A stretch of DNA of 64,000 bases, taken from positions 82,498 to 146,497 of the forward strand of contig SUVQ01000007.1 of assembly GCA_015061905.1 (NCBI GenBank). Reading direction: 5' to 3'. A program made the position numbers and the translations under genes. Shown here in pieces: positions 36,903 to 46,147 of the stretch; the first letter of the stretch is position 1, and each line of letters opens with the position of its first letter. The notes below the pieces were generated by a model. The model did not search any database. It was not told the origin of the DNA and was given only the letters and a program-made list of their open reading frames with translations. This stretch comes from Verrucomicrobiota bacterium (lineage in GTDB: Bacteria > Verrucomicrobiota > Verrucomicrobiia > Opitutales > UBA953).

Positions 36903-38000
36903 ATGCAAAACATCACGGTCGAACTCGGCGAACGCGCCTACACAATCCACGTCGGAAACAATCTCACGGGAACGCTTCTTGCGCTTGCCGACCGGTTCGT
37001 AGCAGAAAATCGCCCCGTTGCCGTCATCACGTGTCCGACGCTTCCCCGCCTGCATCCGTCGCTTTTTGACGCGTTGAAAAAACGCGCCCGCCTGGTTATC
37101 GAAACTTCTGCGGACGGCGAAGCGGCAAAAAGCACGCGCGAGCTCGCCGACATTTGGGAGAAACTCGCGCAGGCGCGCATCGATCGCAGCGGCGTTATTT
37201 TTGCCGTCGGCGGCGGTGTCGTCGGCGACCTTTCCGGCTTTTGCGCCGCAACGTTTTTGCGCGGGATCGCGTTCGTTCAGGTTCCGACCACGCTGCTTTC
37301 CATGGTGGACAGTTCCGTCGGCGGAAAAACCGGAATTAATTTGCCGTCCGGGAAAAACCTCGTCGGCGCGTTTCATCAGCCCGAAGCCGTTATCGCCGAC
37401 ATGAATCTGCTCGCCACGCTCCCGCCGCGCGAGTTTGCCGCCGGCATGGCGGAAGTTATCAAATACGGACTTCTCGGCGATGATGCGTTTTTTGCACAAC
37501 TTGAAGCTGCGGGAACGCTCGCGTGGGATTCGCCGGAACTTCCTGCCGTCGTGCGCCGCTGTTGCGAAATCAAAGCGCAAGTCGTTGCCGCAGACGAACG
37601 CGAAACCGCCAAGGAAAACGGACGCGCCTTGCTCAATCTCGGACACACGTTCGGGCACGCCGTCGAAAAAGTCGCCGGCTACGGGGAATACTTGCACGGA
37701 GAAGCCGTTGCCGTCGGTTGCGTCGCCGCCGCCATGCTTTCGGAGCGGCTCGGCATCGCGCCGGAAAATTCAATCGTTCCCCGCGCCGTTTCCCTTTTGG
37801 AAAAAAATAATTTGCCCGTAAAATTGCGTGCGCCGTTGAGCCTCAATGCGCTTGTCGCCGCCGGCGGGAACGACAAAAAAGTCATCGCGGGAAAGCTTCG
37901 CTACGTGCTTATGAAAAAAATCGGGAACGCATTCACGACTTCCGACGTTCCCGCCGATGCCGTCCGCGAAATTTGGCTCGCGCTCGGTGCCGACGAGTGA
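36903..38000 (+). CDS. aroB: 3-dehydroquinate synthase
   Basis: The second enzyme of the shikimate pathway, 365 residues. It has the NAD-binding GGGVVGDLSGFCAATFLRG segment and VPTTLLSMVDSSVGGKTGIN. Metal ligands lie in the regions AEVIKYGLLGD, LNLGHTFGHAVEK and HGEAVAVG. The gene ends at a bidirectional motif-type terminator shared with the convergent skp/ompH gene. Confidence 0.96.
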   Translation: MQNITVELGERAYTIHVGNNLTGTLLALADRFVAENRPVAVITCPTLPRLHPSLFDALKKRARLVIETSADGEAAKSTRELADIWEKLAQARIDRSGVIFAVGGGVVGDLSGFCAATFLRGIAFVQVPTTLLSMVDSSVGGKTGINLPSGKNLVGAFHQPEAVIADMNLLATLPPREFAAGMAEVIKYGLLGDDAFFAQLEAAGTLAWDSPELPAVVRRCCEIKAQVVAADERETAKENGRALLNLGHTFGHAVEKVAGYGEYLHGEAVAVGCVAAAMLSERLGIAPENSIVPRAVSLLEKNNLPVKLRAPLSLNALVAAGGNDKKVIAGKLRYVLMKKIGNAFTTSDVPADAVREIWLALGADE

Positions 38001-38044
38001 AAAAACTTTGTTCCGAGCTAAGACGCGAAGCTGCAAAGTTTCAA

Positions 38045-38088
38045 AAAAAAGCGTTCCCGTGACGAAAACTCGCGGGAACGCTTTTTTT
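38045..38088. terminator. Bidirectional terminator made of a CGTTCCCG/CGGGAACG pair
   Basis: An A-run, AGCGTTCCCG, a loop with GACGAAAAC, CGGGAACGCT and a T-run follow each other. It sits between convergent aroB and the OmpH gene and can serve both strands. Confidence 0.88.
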
Positions 38089-38108
38089 GAAGAATCGAAG
38101 AAGAATAA

Positions 38109-38684
38109 TTAGTCTTTCTTCGGAGCCGGGAATGCTTTGTTGAGGAGGTCAATGAGTTCCTTCGTAATGTCTGCGGATTCTTCCACGTAGAAGACGTTTG
38201 CGCGGTTCAGAACGATTTCGGCATTGTGTTTCTTGGCGAGTTCTTTAATGCGCGGAAGAATGTCTTCTTTGAGAACGACGTTGGTTTTTTCCGTGAATTT
38301 CTTTTGAAGAAATTCGCGGGCTTCCTGCTGGGATTTGCGGAGACCTTGCTCGGCTTTGGCAACTTCCGTGTAGAGTTTTTCAACTTCGGCTTCCGCTTTG
38401 GTGACGGCGGATTTCGAGAGCGTCGGGTTGCTGCGGGTCGTTTTCAGTTCTTCGACGGCGGCGTTGAGTTTTTCACGAAGTTTCGTGAATTCTTCGATTT
38501 TGATTTTTTGCGTTTCTTCCGCGAATTTTCCGTCGGCTTCGACTTCTTCCTTAATCGCGACGGTTTTCGAGAACGAGGCGATAACTTGGTTCATGTCGAG
38601 AACGACGGCGTTTTTCGCTTCCGCGAAGAGCGTTCCCGCCGCAACGGCGAGCATTCCGAGAACGAGTGCTAACTTTTTCATCAT
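38109..38684 (-). CDS. skp: OmpH/Skp family periplasmic chaperone
   Basis: A 191-residue protein with a signal peptide (LALVLGMLAVAAGTLFA) and a long charged coiled-coil body (for example SKSAVTKAEAEVEKLYTEVAKAE), ending in a short beta segment (AEIVLNRANVFYVEE). This is the Skp/OmpH fold, which holds unfolded outer-membrane proteins. It lies 44 bp downstream of bamA on the same strand, a standard pairing for outer-membrane assembly. Confidence 0.9.
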   Translation of the reverse strand: MMKKLALVLGMLAVAAGTLFAEAKNAVVLDMNQVIASFSKTVAIKEEVEADGKFAEETQKIKIEEFTKLREKLNAAVEELKTTRSNPTLSKSAVTKAEAEVEKLYTEVAKAEQGLRKSQQEAREFLQKKFTEKTNVVLKEDILPRIKELAKKHNAEIVLNRANVFYVEESADITKELIDLLNKAFPAPKKD

Positions 38685-38728
38685 GATATTTGTATTTAGG
38701 TGGTTGTGATTGTTGTCTGTTTTGGTTT

Positions 38729-41377
38729 TTAGAAATTGGTGCCGAAGGAGAACTGGAGGCGCATGCCGTCGTCGTTGTCGTCATTGGCATGAATCGGGAA
38801 GCCGAAGTCGATATTCATGAGGGCTCCGAGCATGAGAATGCGGAAGCCGAAGCCGACGTCGTCATTCCAGTCGTTCGGGGAAAAATCAAAAGAGCCGGAG
38901 TTGACGAAGCCGCCGTCGTAAAAGATGGCGAAGCGCAATTCGTCGAGCAGGCGGATTGTATATTCGGCGGTGATGTAAGCGCGGGATTGCCCGCCGGTCG
39001 GCTCGTCGCCGTCGAAGGGACCTACGTAGCCGTAGCGGAAGCCGCGCAAGTTGTAGGGACCGCCGAGGTAGAGGCGTTCAAAGAAGGGAACGTAGCTTCC
39101 GCCGTAAGAGTGAAGCGTGCCGATGCGCCCGCCGATTTTCAGCGAGTGATCGTAGTCGATAATCGGGAACCACTGCGCCGCTTGGAGATCAAGCCCGTAG
39201 TAGTCGCAATCGCCCATGAACGGACCACCGACGACTTCCGCGTTGAAGCGGATTCTGTTCCCGCTGGTCGGGAACAGGACATCGTCCCGCGTATCGCGGG
39301 AAAGTGTTACGCCGCCGCGCGAGAGCAAAGTGTAGCCTTCTTCGTCGCGGATAAATTGCGGAACGTCGTATTCGATGTCCTTAATTTCGTAGTTGTCGAT
39401 TTTGTAGTAAACTTCGGCGCGGATTTTTTCGACGACGCGACGACCGACGTAAAGTTTGAGCCCGGTGTCGACCGTGTTGTAGTCGCTGGAAATGTAGCGG
39501 TTGGACTTGTGATAGGCGTCGTAGCCGAGAGCGAGTTCGCGCCCGAAAAGCATCGGTTCTTCGAGCGATTGGATAATCGAGGTCGATCGCGTGCCGATTT
39601 GGACGCGGAATCGGAATTTTTGTCCGCCGCCGCGAAATTTGTTGCGGGCGTTGAATAAATCGAAATTGCTTTGCTGAAATTCCGCGAAGCCGGAAACGCT
39701 TTCGACCGTTGAAAAACCGGCACCGAAGGAGAGCGATCCCGTGCGACCTTCGCGCACGGTGATGCGCATATCTTTTTGCGAAGGAATTCCGGTGTCGACG
39801 GGTTGAATCGAAACGTAATCGAAGTAGCGCGTTGCCTTCAGGCGGCGTTCGGAGGTTTTCATGCGCACCATGTCGAAAACTTCGCCGGGAGCGATAACGA
39901 GGTCTCTCAGGAGAATTTCCGCTTTGGAAATATTGTTCCCGTCGATTGTGATTGAGCGCAGGTAAGATTTTTCTCCTTCGGAAACGGTGAAAACCAGATC
40001 GACTTTTCCCGTTTCGATGTCGGGTTCTTTGGTGACGGAAACGCGTGTGTTCAGATAGCCGACTTCGCCGTAATACTCGCGGATTTTTTGTGTGGCGACG
40101 TCGACGGCACTCGGTGAATACCACGAGCCGGAGAAAATCCGGTCGAAGGGAATTTCGTCGCGGCGGCGCACGCCTCGCGGCGAAATATTTGCGAGCATGG
40201 CGATGATGGCTTTTTCCGTAAAGCGCGTGTGTTGTTCGCCGAGCTTGTTCCCGCGAATTTTGATGTCGCCGAGCCGGTAGCGTTGCCCTTCGTCAATTGC
40301 GATTTCAATCGGCAAATATCCGAGCGTTTCTTCGTTGTTGACGGAGGAGTAGCCTTCGGCGAGTTCGCTTTCCGTCGGCGGCACGATTTTAACGTCGAGA
40401 AAACCGCTGTTCAGGTAAAACGAACGGAGCGTTTCCATATCGGTTTCAAATTTTGCCCGATTGAAATAGCCGTTGCTTGTAATCCACGAAAATTTGAAAA
40501 GGCGGTTCGGAAAATCCGTAAAATCCAAGCCCCACGCCCAAGAAGTGGTTTCGATTAAGCCGCGGAGTTCTTCGTCCGTAAATGTTTCGTTCCCGATAAA
40601 ATCGACGGAGGCGATACGCGTTTCGAGATTCTCCTTAATGTCAAAAACGACGTAAGCCGTTCCCGTTTCTTCGTTGCGCTTGATTTCGTAGGAAACTTCG
40701 ACGAAAGGATAATCTTTGCTACGGTATTTTTCGCGGATTTTGCGGGCGGCGCGTTTGATGGCGGCTTCGTCGAGCGGCGCACCGGCGACGATGCCCGCCG
40801 CCGTGCATTCTTCGGAAAGCCCGGTCAGGAACCAGCCGGCGGAATCGTGTTCGAGCGTTTCGTCTTCTTCGCGCGGATCGTGAACCGTTGCGATATTTTT
40901 GCGCACGACGCTACGAGCGTCTTCACCTTCCTGATTGCGAATGTTCCCGCCGGCAATGGCGGTGTTCCCCCGGAAAAAAACGTCCGTCAGAATAGGGCGC
41001 GGGAACAGCACGACGTTGATGTTTACGAGTTTGGTTTCCGGATCCAAAATCGGTTCGATGCCGACGTAGTCGAAAAGTTCCGTGTCGTAAAGCGAGCGAA
41101 TGGATTCGGCAACATCGAGCGGCAAAAACGGTTCGCCTTCGGTCAGCGAAAGGTGCGCGGCAACGATGTCGGTGCTGATTTTGCGCGCGCCTTCTATTTG
41201 GTATGAAATTTTCCCGACGGTCGGTTGGTCGTAAATTTTTTTCTCGGCGGGAACGTCGCCGGCGACCGGTGTTTTTTGTTGCGCGAAAAGAGGCGTTCCC
41301 GCGCCCAAGAAGGCGGAAACTCCCAACGCAACCCAAAGTAGCTTTTTTGAAAAAAACTCGGAATTCGAAATTTTCAT
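38729..41377 (-). CDS. bamA: Outer membrane protein assembly factor BamA
   Basis: An 882-residue Omp85 protein that folds and inserts outer-membrane beta-barrels. After a signal peptide (GVSAFLGAGTPLFAQ) come POTRA-like repeats over about residues 50-510. The 16-strand barrel follows, with the lid-lock motif region (LYLGGPYNLRGFRYG) and the C-terminal strand ending LQFSFGTNF with a terminal aromatic. It sits between dnaB and skp on the minus strand. It is slightly longer than the E. coli protein (about 810). Confidence 0.93.
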   Translation of the reverse strand: MKISNSEFFSKKLLWVALGVSAFLGAGTPLFAQQKTPVAGDVPAEKKIYDQPTVGKISYQIEGARKISTDIVAAHLSLTEGEPFLPLDVAESIRSLYDTELFDYVGIEPILDPETKLVNINVVLFPRPILTDVFFRGNTAIAGGNIRNQEGEDARSVVRKNIATVHDPREEDETLEHDSAGWFLTGLSEECTAAGIVAGAPLDEAAIKRAARKIREKYRSKDYPFVEVSYEIKRNEETGTAYVVFDIKENLETRIASVDFIGNETFTDEELRGLIETTSWAWGLDFTDFPNRLFKFSWITSNGYFNRAKFETDMETLRSFYLNSGFLDVKIVPPTESELAEGYSSVNNEETLGYLPIEIAIDEGQRYRLGDIKIRGNKLGEQHTRFTEKAIIAMLANISPRGVRRRDEIPFDRIFSGSWYSPSAVDVATQKIREYYGEVGYLNTRVSVTKEPDIETGKVDLVFTVSEGEKSYLRSITIDGNNISKAEILLRDLVIAPGEVFDMVRMKTSERRLKATRYFDYVSIQPVDTGIPSQKDMRITVREGRTGSLSFGAGFSTVESVSGFAEFQQSNFDLFNARNKFRGGGQKFRFRVQIGTRSTSIIQSLEEPMLFGRELALGYDAYHKSNRYISSDYNTVDTGLKLYVGRRVVEKIRAEVYYKIDNYEIKDIEYDVPQFIRDEEGYTLLSRGGVTLSRDTRDDVLFPTSGNRIRFNAEVVGGPFMGDCDYYGLDLQAAQWFPIIDYDHSLKIGGRIGTLHSYGGSYVPFFERLYLGGPYNLRGFRYGYVGPFDGDEPTGGQSRAYITAEYTIRLLDELRFAIFYDGGFVNSGSFDFSPNDWNDDVGFGFRILMLGALMNIDFGFPIHANDDNDDGMRLQFSFGTNF

Positions 41378-41388
41378 AGGGCGGATTT

Positions 41389-42879
41389 TTATTCGTTCGG
41401 ATCTTGGACGTTGAATTCCGGTTCGGAAAAGAGGGTGAGATCTCCGTGGAAAATCAGCGGAATTTCGCCGACGGGACCGTTACGTTGCTTGGCGATGATA
41501 AGCGTGCGCTGATACACGCCGGCGATGCGTGCTTCTTCTTCGGTTTCTTTTTTGCCGCGGGCTTTATCGATGAGCATGACGACGTCCGCGTCCTGCTCGA
41601 TGGAGCCGGATTCGCGCAAATCGCTCACGCGCGGGGCGCGATTTTCGTCTTCGGATTTACGATTGAGCTGCGCGAGCGCGATAATCGGGATTCCGAATTC
41701 TTTCGCCATGGCTTTGATGGAGCGCGAAGCTTCGGCGATTTGCTGTTCGCGGGAAACGGAATTATCCGTCCCGTTGATGAGTTGCAAATAGTCGATAACA
41801 ATGAGGTCGAGTTTCACTCGCGCGTGGAGGCGGCGAGCTTTGGCGCGCATTTCCATGATGGTCTGCCCGCCGACATCGTCGATGTAAAGTTTTCTTGATT
41901 TGAAATCGCGCGCCGCTTGGGCAAGTTTTTTGTGTTCGTCCGCTTTAGCGAAACCGCGTTGAACTTCGCGCAACTTTACGCGGGAATGCGATGCCAGCAA
42001 GCGCAACTGCAGGTCTTGCGCCGTCATTTCCAGCGAGAACATCAGCACGTTGAGCCCGACGTTCCCGCGCTTTGTTTGGTCAAAAAGCGCCGCTTCGATG
42101 AAATTGAGTGCGATGGAGGTTTTTCCCATCCCCGGGCGCGCGGCGATAACAATCATCTGACCGGGGTGGAGCCCGAAGGTCATTTGGTCGAGGCGTTTAA
42201 ATCCGGTCGGAATACCCGTGATTGCGCCTTTGCTTTGCGCCATGCGCGAAATCATCGCGAGCGCGTTGTCGAGCGGCCCGTTCGGGTCGCCGATGAGCTG
42301 GGCACTTTCCTGAACGCGGTCTTGGGAAATTTCGAGAAAGCTTTTTTCAACGGAATTGAGCAGGCTGTCGAGCTTGTCTGCCGGAGAATAAGCGGCTTCG
42401 ATCGTGCGCCGGGAGGTCTCGATGAGTTTGCGCAAAAAATATTTTTCGCGGACGATTTCGAGCCAGTGAATTGCGTGCGCAGTGGTTTCCGTGCGCGCCG
42501 TGAGTTCGTTGACGTAAATGACGCCGCCGGCGGCTTCGAGGTTTCCGCGGGAACGCAATTCTTCGCAAAGCGTAATTTCGTCGATGCCTTTACCGGAGGC
42601 GCTGAGCCCGAGAAGCGCGTCAAAAATGAGTTGGTGTGCCGTTCCGAAAAAATATTCGGGGCGAATTTTCTTTTCGACGCAGACGTTTAAAATATCGCCG
42701 CCGCCGTCGATAATTACGGAGGCGAGCAAGCCTTGTTCGGCATCGAGATTGTGCGGCGGAACGCGTTCTTCTCCCGGGAAGGAGCGCTCCGGCGCGTTGC
42801 GGGAACGCGCGCCGCCGTTCCCGCGCGTTTTTGCGGCGGGAGCGATGTAGGGCTCTGCGTTCTCGAAAGATTCCGACAT
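41389..42879 (-). CDS. dnaB: Replicative DNA helicase DnaB
   Basis: A 496-residue hexameric helicase that unwinds DNA at the fork. The N-terminal domain starts around PPHNLDAEQGLLASVIIDGG. The RecA-like C-terminal domain has Walker A AARPGMGKTSIALNFI, Walker B DLIVIDYLQLI and the arginine-finger region with RESGSIEQDADVVMLI. ATG at 42879 is preferred over a TTG at 42921. bamA begins 11 bases after its stop, so the genes share a transcript. Confidence 0.95.
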   Translation of the reverse strand: MSESFENAEPYIAPAAKTRGNGGARSRNAPERSFPGEERVPPHNLDAEQGLLASVIIDGGGDILNVCVEKKIRPEYFFGTAHQLIFDALLGLSASGKGIDEITLCEELRSRGNLEAAGGVIYVNELTARTETTAHAIHWLEIVREKYFLRKLIETSRRTIEAAYSPADKLDSLLNSVEKSFLEISQDRVQESAQLIGDPNGPLDNALAMISRMAQSKGAITGIPTGFKRLDQMTFGLHPGQMIVIAARPGMGKTSIALNFIEAALFDQTKRGNVGLNVLMFSLEMTAQDLQLRLLASHSRVKLREVQRGFAKADEHKKLAQAARDFKSRKLYIDDVGGQTIMEMRAKARRLHARVKLDLIVIDYLQLINGTDNSVSREQQIAEASRSIKAMAKEFGIPIIALAQLNRKSEDENRAPRVSDLRESGSIEQDADVVMLIDKARGKKETEEEARIAGVYQRTLIIAKQRNGPVGEIPLIFHGDLTLFSEPEFNVQDPNE

Positions 42880-42945
42880 GGGAAAGGTGCTTAGTCTGAC
42901 TTCTTTTTTGTGCCGAGACAAAGAAAATTTCGGCGGAGTTTTCCG

Positions 42946-44430
42946 TTATTTTTCTTCCCTTACCTCGGGAACGATTTCCGCCTCGCACAAAACGCAATGC
43001 GTTACCGCGTAAACGACTTCGATTTTGTCGGGATCGCTCCGGCGCGGCAAAAAGCGGTATTGTTTTACGCCGGGTTTGACGTTGACGGTGCTTTCGGGGA
43101 AAAGTTCTTCGCCGATGTCGGTTTTGACGCGGTCCGGAGTCCACGAAACGCCGTCGGCGAGAGCGCGTGTCTGGTCGATTTCGAGCACGACGGCGGGGAT
43201 TTTTTTTCCGCGCACGCGGAAGTATTCAAAATCGCGAAAAGCCCGCACGCTAACGGTGGAATCTTTGGCGGAAACGGGCTCGCCCAGCACCGAGCTGTTT
43301 TTGCCTACGCGCATCGGCGGGAACGCGTGAAAATCTTCCGGGAAAAATCGGTTGCGGACGAGGCGCATCTGAAGTAGCCAGGGTTGCGGCTCGCCGTTTT
43401 TTTTGACTGCCGGAAAAAGGGTTTTGGCGACGGGAACGTTGAGCACGCCGTTTTCGCTGTTTTCAAAAATTTCGCTTTCAAGGAAGCGCACGTTTTGGTG
43501 AAAAGCGTCCGCGCGTGTTATCGGAAATTCTTGAACCGGAGCGTTTCCGGGCGCAAAAAGCCCAAAATTCTCAAGGCTCCACGCGGCGGCGGGAACTTTG
43601 CCTTCCGCATCGCCGACGATGCGGATTTTCAGCTCTCCGAAGGCTTCGCGGTTCCACAATTCGGCGGAAAAGAAACGGCAGGTGCGCGGGAGCGTGAACG
43701 CTTCCGGGAGAACGGATTGCGGTGCGAACGTGTCTGCGGCAATCAGCGTGTTTTCAATCGGCTCGTCCTCTTCGCCCGGTGCGACGGCGGGCGACGGGAA
43801 CGCCGCGATTTTGATTTCGCCGCAAGTTTTCCACGAAGCGTCTGCGAGCCGTTCTTCTATGCGAAGCGTAAAGCCTCGCGTTCCCGTGTTTTCCGGCAGG
43901 GAAAGGAGCGGGAGCGCGCAAACGGCGGCACCGTCTTTCGCCCAAAGCACGCGGAAAGTTTCCGGGTCAAGCTGTATCGCAAATCCGCTTGCATCGACGA
44001 CGGAGAAGCAGAATTTTGTTTTTTCGAAAAAAACTTTTCCGTAGGTTTGAACGCAGCGGTCGCGGTCTTCCTTGGTCAATCCTTCCGCATAAATCCAGAG
44101 AATGGGCGGGGCGGGAAGGGCGACGCAGGTTCCCGTTTCCTCCAGTTTTTCAAAAAGTGCCTTGAGCTCGGTTTTTCGCGTTCCCGCCGGCAATCCGAGC
44201 TTGTTCATTTTTTTGAAAAAACCGCGCGCGCCCGTGAAATCAACGGCTTCCTTGCCGCCGGCTTCGACTCCGAAAACGCTGATGCGCGAGATGCTCGTAT
44301 CGGCACTTTCGCGAAAGCGGTCGCTCCACATTAGGAACGCGGTAACGGCGAGAATGATGAACGCCGCGACAATCCACATCCGCAGAATGATGTCGTTGCT
44401 CGCGTAAATGCGCCGATTGAGAATATACAT
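42946..44430 (-). CDS. Membrane-anchored protein of unknown function
   Basis: A 494-residue protein with one N-terminal membrane helix (MWIVAAFIILAVTAFLMW near residue 18) and a large presumed periplasmic domain. I recognise no family. Visible traits are many Phe, Pro and Glu residues, scattered cysteines including CVLCE near the C-terminus, and several beta-type stretches. It lies 77 bp downstream of a GspG-like pseudopilin gene and 66 bp upstream of dnaB on the same strand, so a role in a pseudopilus or secretion system is possible but unproved. Confidence 0.65.
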   Translation of the reverse strand: MYILNRRIYASNDIILRMWIVAAFIILAVTAFLMWSDRFRESADTSISRISVFGVEAGGKEAVDFTGARGFFKKMNKLGLPAGTRKTELKALFEKLEETGTCVALPAPPILWIYAEGLTKEDRDRCVQTYGKVFFEKTKFCFSVVDASGFAIQLDPETFRVLWAKDGAAVCALPLLSLPENTGTRGFTLRIEERLADASWKTCGEIKIAAFPSPAVAPGEEDEPIENTLIAADTFAPQSVLPEAFTLPRTCRFFSAELWNREAFGELKIRIVGDAEGKVPAAAWSLENFGLFAPGNAPVQEFPITRADAFHQNVRFLESEIFENSENGVLNVPVAKTLFPAVKKNGEPQPWLLQMRLVRNRFFPEDFHAFPPMRVGKNSSVLGEPVSAKDSTVSVRAFRDFEYFRVRGKKIPAVVLEIDQTRALADGVSWTPDRVKTDIGEELFPESTVNVKPGVKQYRFLPRRSDPDKIEVVYAVTHCVLCEAEIVPEVREEK

Positions 44431-44507
44431 TTGAAAAAGTTTTATCGGATTCGCGGGAACGCTCTCCGCGTCGGGAGGCTGCCGCTCCGCCGGAGGCGAA
44501 ACCTCGT

Positions 44508-45176
44508 TTATTGCGCCATGTCGAGGTTGACAAGATTATCCGCCCGCGTGTCTTCGTAATAATAATTTTCGCTGGAAGCGTCGGTTTCGAAAAGCCCGGT
44601 GCGCTCCATATCGCCCTTGAAATAATCGTCGTCCGTGGGCGGCTCGTTGTAGTCGGAGGCGGCGGAAACAAGGAGGAAGGTCGGCGCGTCCCACTGCGTT
44701 CCCGCTTTACCGCCGGTGATTTTGTTGTAGCGGTATTGGAACGGATTTTCCCACGGGTCGAGAATCATTTTAGCGGAGTCGACGTCGTCGTTGTCGTCGA
44801 GCTCGTATTCGCCGAGAGCGAGGAACGGAATCGGTTCCGCGCCGGAGCGACCGTCGTCGTATTTTGCCATTTTGAGTTTTCCGCCTCGGCGGACGAGGAT
44901 TTTGTCGCCGCGCATAGCATCGATGAGAAGTTCCGCCCAGTCTTCGTCGCTTTCGCCGCCGTCCGCCATCGGATATTCGCCGTATTTACTTTTAAATTCG
45001 TTGAGCGCGAGGGAAATTTTTTGAATTTGGGATTTTGCTTTCGTGGTCATAATCGTGTTTTTCACGGGACCGGCGAGCGCGAACGTGAGCGACGCGAGCA
45101 CAATAATCAGCGAAATAACGACGAGAATTTCCACCAGCGTGAACGCGCGGCGGCGTTTGAAGAGATTTTTTTGCAT
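44508..45176 (-). CDS. Type II secretion GspG-like pseudopilin
   Basis: A 222-residue protein with a class III signal: a basic leader MQKNLFKRRRA followed by FTLVEILVVISLIIVLASL, the hydrophobic N-terminal helix with the key glutamate at +5. The residue before the cleavage site is Ala instead of the usual Gly. The C-terminal part has GspG features, including ALNEFKSKYGEYP and DPWENPFQYRYN, the latter resembling the DPWG.P motif of GspG. A longer frame running on to 45860 lacks family similarity upstream of this ATG and overlaps the MBL gene in another frame. It probably belongs to a secretion or type IV pilus system encoded elsewhere. Confidence 0.85.
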   Translation of the reverse strand: MQKNLFKRRRAFTLVEILVVISLIIVLASLTFALAGPVKNTIMTTKAKSQIQKISLALNEFKSKYGEYPMADGGESDEDWAELLIDAMRGDKILVRRGGKLKMAKYDDGRSGAEPIPFLALGEYELDDNDDVDSAKMILDPWENPFQYRYNKITGGKAGTQWDAPTFLLVSAASDYNEPPTDDDYFKGDMERTGLFETDASSENYYYEDTRADNLVNLDMAQ

Positions 45177-45229
45177 AGAAGATTTGCGGGTTTGGAGATG
45201 AAAGGTTCTTTTTTCTGAAAAAAATAATT

Positions 45230-45901
45230 CTAAGGACGGACAAACGGATTGGAAGATTTTTCTTCGGCAACGCTTGTTGCCGGACCGTGTCCGGGGAAAA
45301 GTTTTACGCTGTCCGGGAGCGTATAAATTTTTTCGCGGATGGCTTTTTCGAGTGTCGGGAAATTTCCGCCCGGCAAATCCGTGCGCCCGATACTTCCGGC
45401 GAAAACGGCATCGCCTGTCCAGGCTTTTTGCTCTTCGGCGCAGTAGTAAACGAGGCTTCCGGGGCAATGTCCGGGAACGTGCAACGCCGTCCAGGTTTTT
45501 CCGAGAAGCGGGAACGTTTCGCCGTCGGCGAGCCAGCGGGAAACTTTGAACGCGGGAAAATCGTCGTCGCCCAAATCCGGAATTGCCGCCTGATACCACG
45601 CCATGAATTTTTCCGGATGTTCGTGGCAATCGCGGTCGGCGAGGTGCGCGCAGATTTCCGGCGGCGTTGCCTGTGTTGCCTGCGTAGCGGCGAGGATGCC
45701 GGCGACTCCGCCGTTGTGGTCCCAGTGACCGTGCGTGAGAAGGATTGCCGCGAGAGAAAGTCCGCGTTTTTTCAAAATCGGCAAAAGTAGCGTTCCCGCG
45801 CCCGGCGGCGCATCGACGAGGACGCAGTCCGTGCGTGCGTCTTCCGTGAGTAAATAACAATTTGTGCCGAAAGGTCCAATCGCCGTGCGTTCAATTTTCA
45901 T
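45230..45901 (-). CDS. MBL-fold metallo-hydrolase (glyoxalase II-like)
   Basis: A 223-residue cytoplasmic hydrolase. The metal-binding motif is LTHGHWDHNGG (HxHxDH), with further ligands in HVPGHCPGSLVYY, AVFAGSIGRTDLPGG and LFPGHGPATSV. The start MKIERTAIGPFGTNCYLL is typical of small glyoxalase II/YcbL-like enzymes. The substrate is unknown. It is encoded just upstream of the pseudopilin gene on the same strand, probably without functional link. Confidence 0.9.
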   Translation of the reverse strand: MKIERTAIGPFGTNCYLLTEDARTDCVLVDAPPGAGTLLLPILKKRGLSLAAILLTHGHWDHNGGVAGILAATQATQATPPEICAHLADRDCHEHPEKFMAWYQAAIPDLGDDDFPAFKVSRWLADGETFPLLGKTWTALHVPGHCPGSLVYYCAEEQKAWTGDAVFAGSIGRTDLPGGNFPTLEKAIREKIYTLPDSVKLFPGHGPATSVAEEKSSNPFVRP

Positions 45902-45937
45902 AGAATCGAAAGCCTACGTTCCCGTTCGCGTTCCCGC

Positions 45938-46106
45938 AAATTGAAATTTAGCGAACGCGGCGCGTTCGCTAAATGTTTAAAAAGCTGAGAAGCTGAAAAG
46001 TTTAATCGGCTTCGTCGAGGGTTTTACTTTTATAAACAACGAAACTTCTAAGCTCTTAAGCTTTTAAACTTTTAGCGACGAGAAACTCTCCGCTAAATTT
46101 CAATTT
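45938..46106. repeat. MITE-like intergenic element with 16-bp terminal inverted repeats, copy 2
   Basis: The left end AAATTGAAATTTAGCG (45938-45953) and the right end CGCTAAATTTCAATTT (46091-46106) are perfect inverted repeats around 169 bp. Inside are the hairpin TTTAGCGAACGC / GCGTTCGCTAAA type sequence, AGCTGAGAAGCTGAAAAG and a GAGGGTTTTACTTTTATAAA segment that is inverted relative to the copy at 32497. No coding frame is present. It resembles a non-autonomous mobile element, but no target duplication was verified. Confidence 0.6.
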
Positions 46107-46147
46107 CAGCTTTCGCGGAAGCGCGGCTTCGTTTATGCTTGGCGCAC

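Noticed and set aside
44508..45860. Extended 450-residue reading of the pseudopilin gene
   Set aside because: The first 228 residues are Arg-rich noise overlapping the MBL hydrolase in another frame. The true start is the ATG before the basic leader and FTLVE motif.
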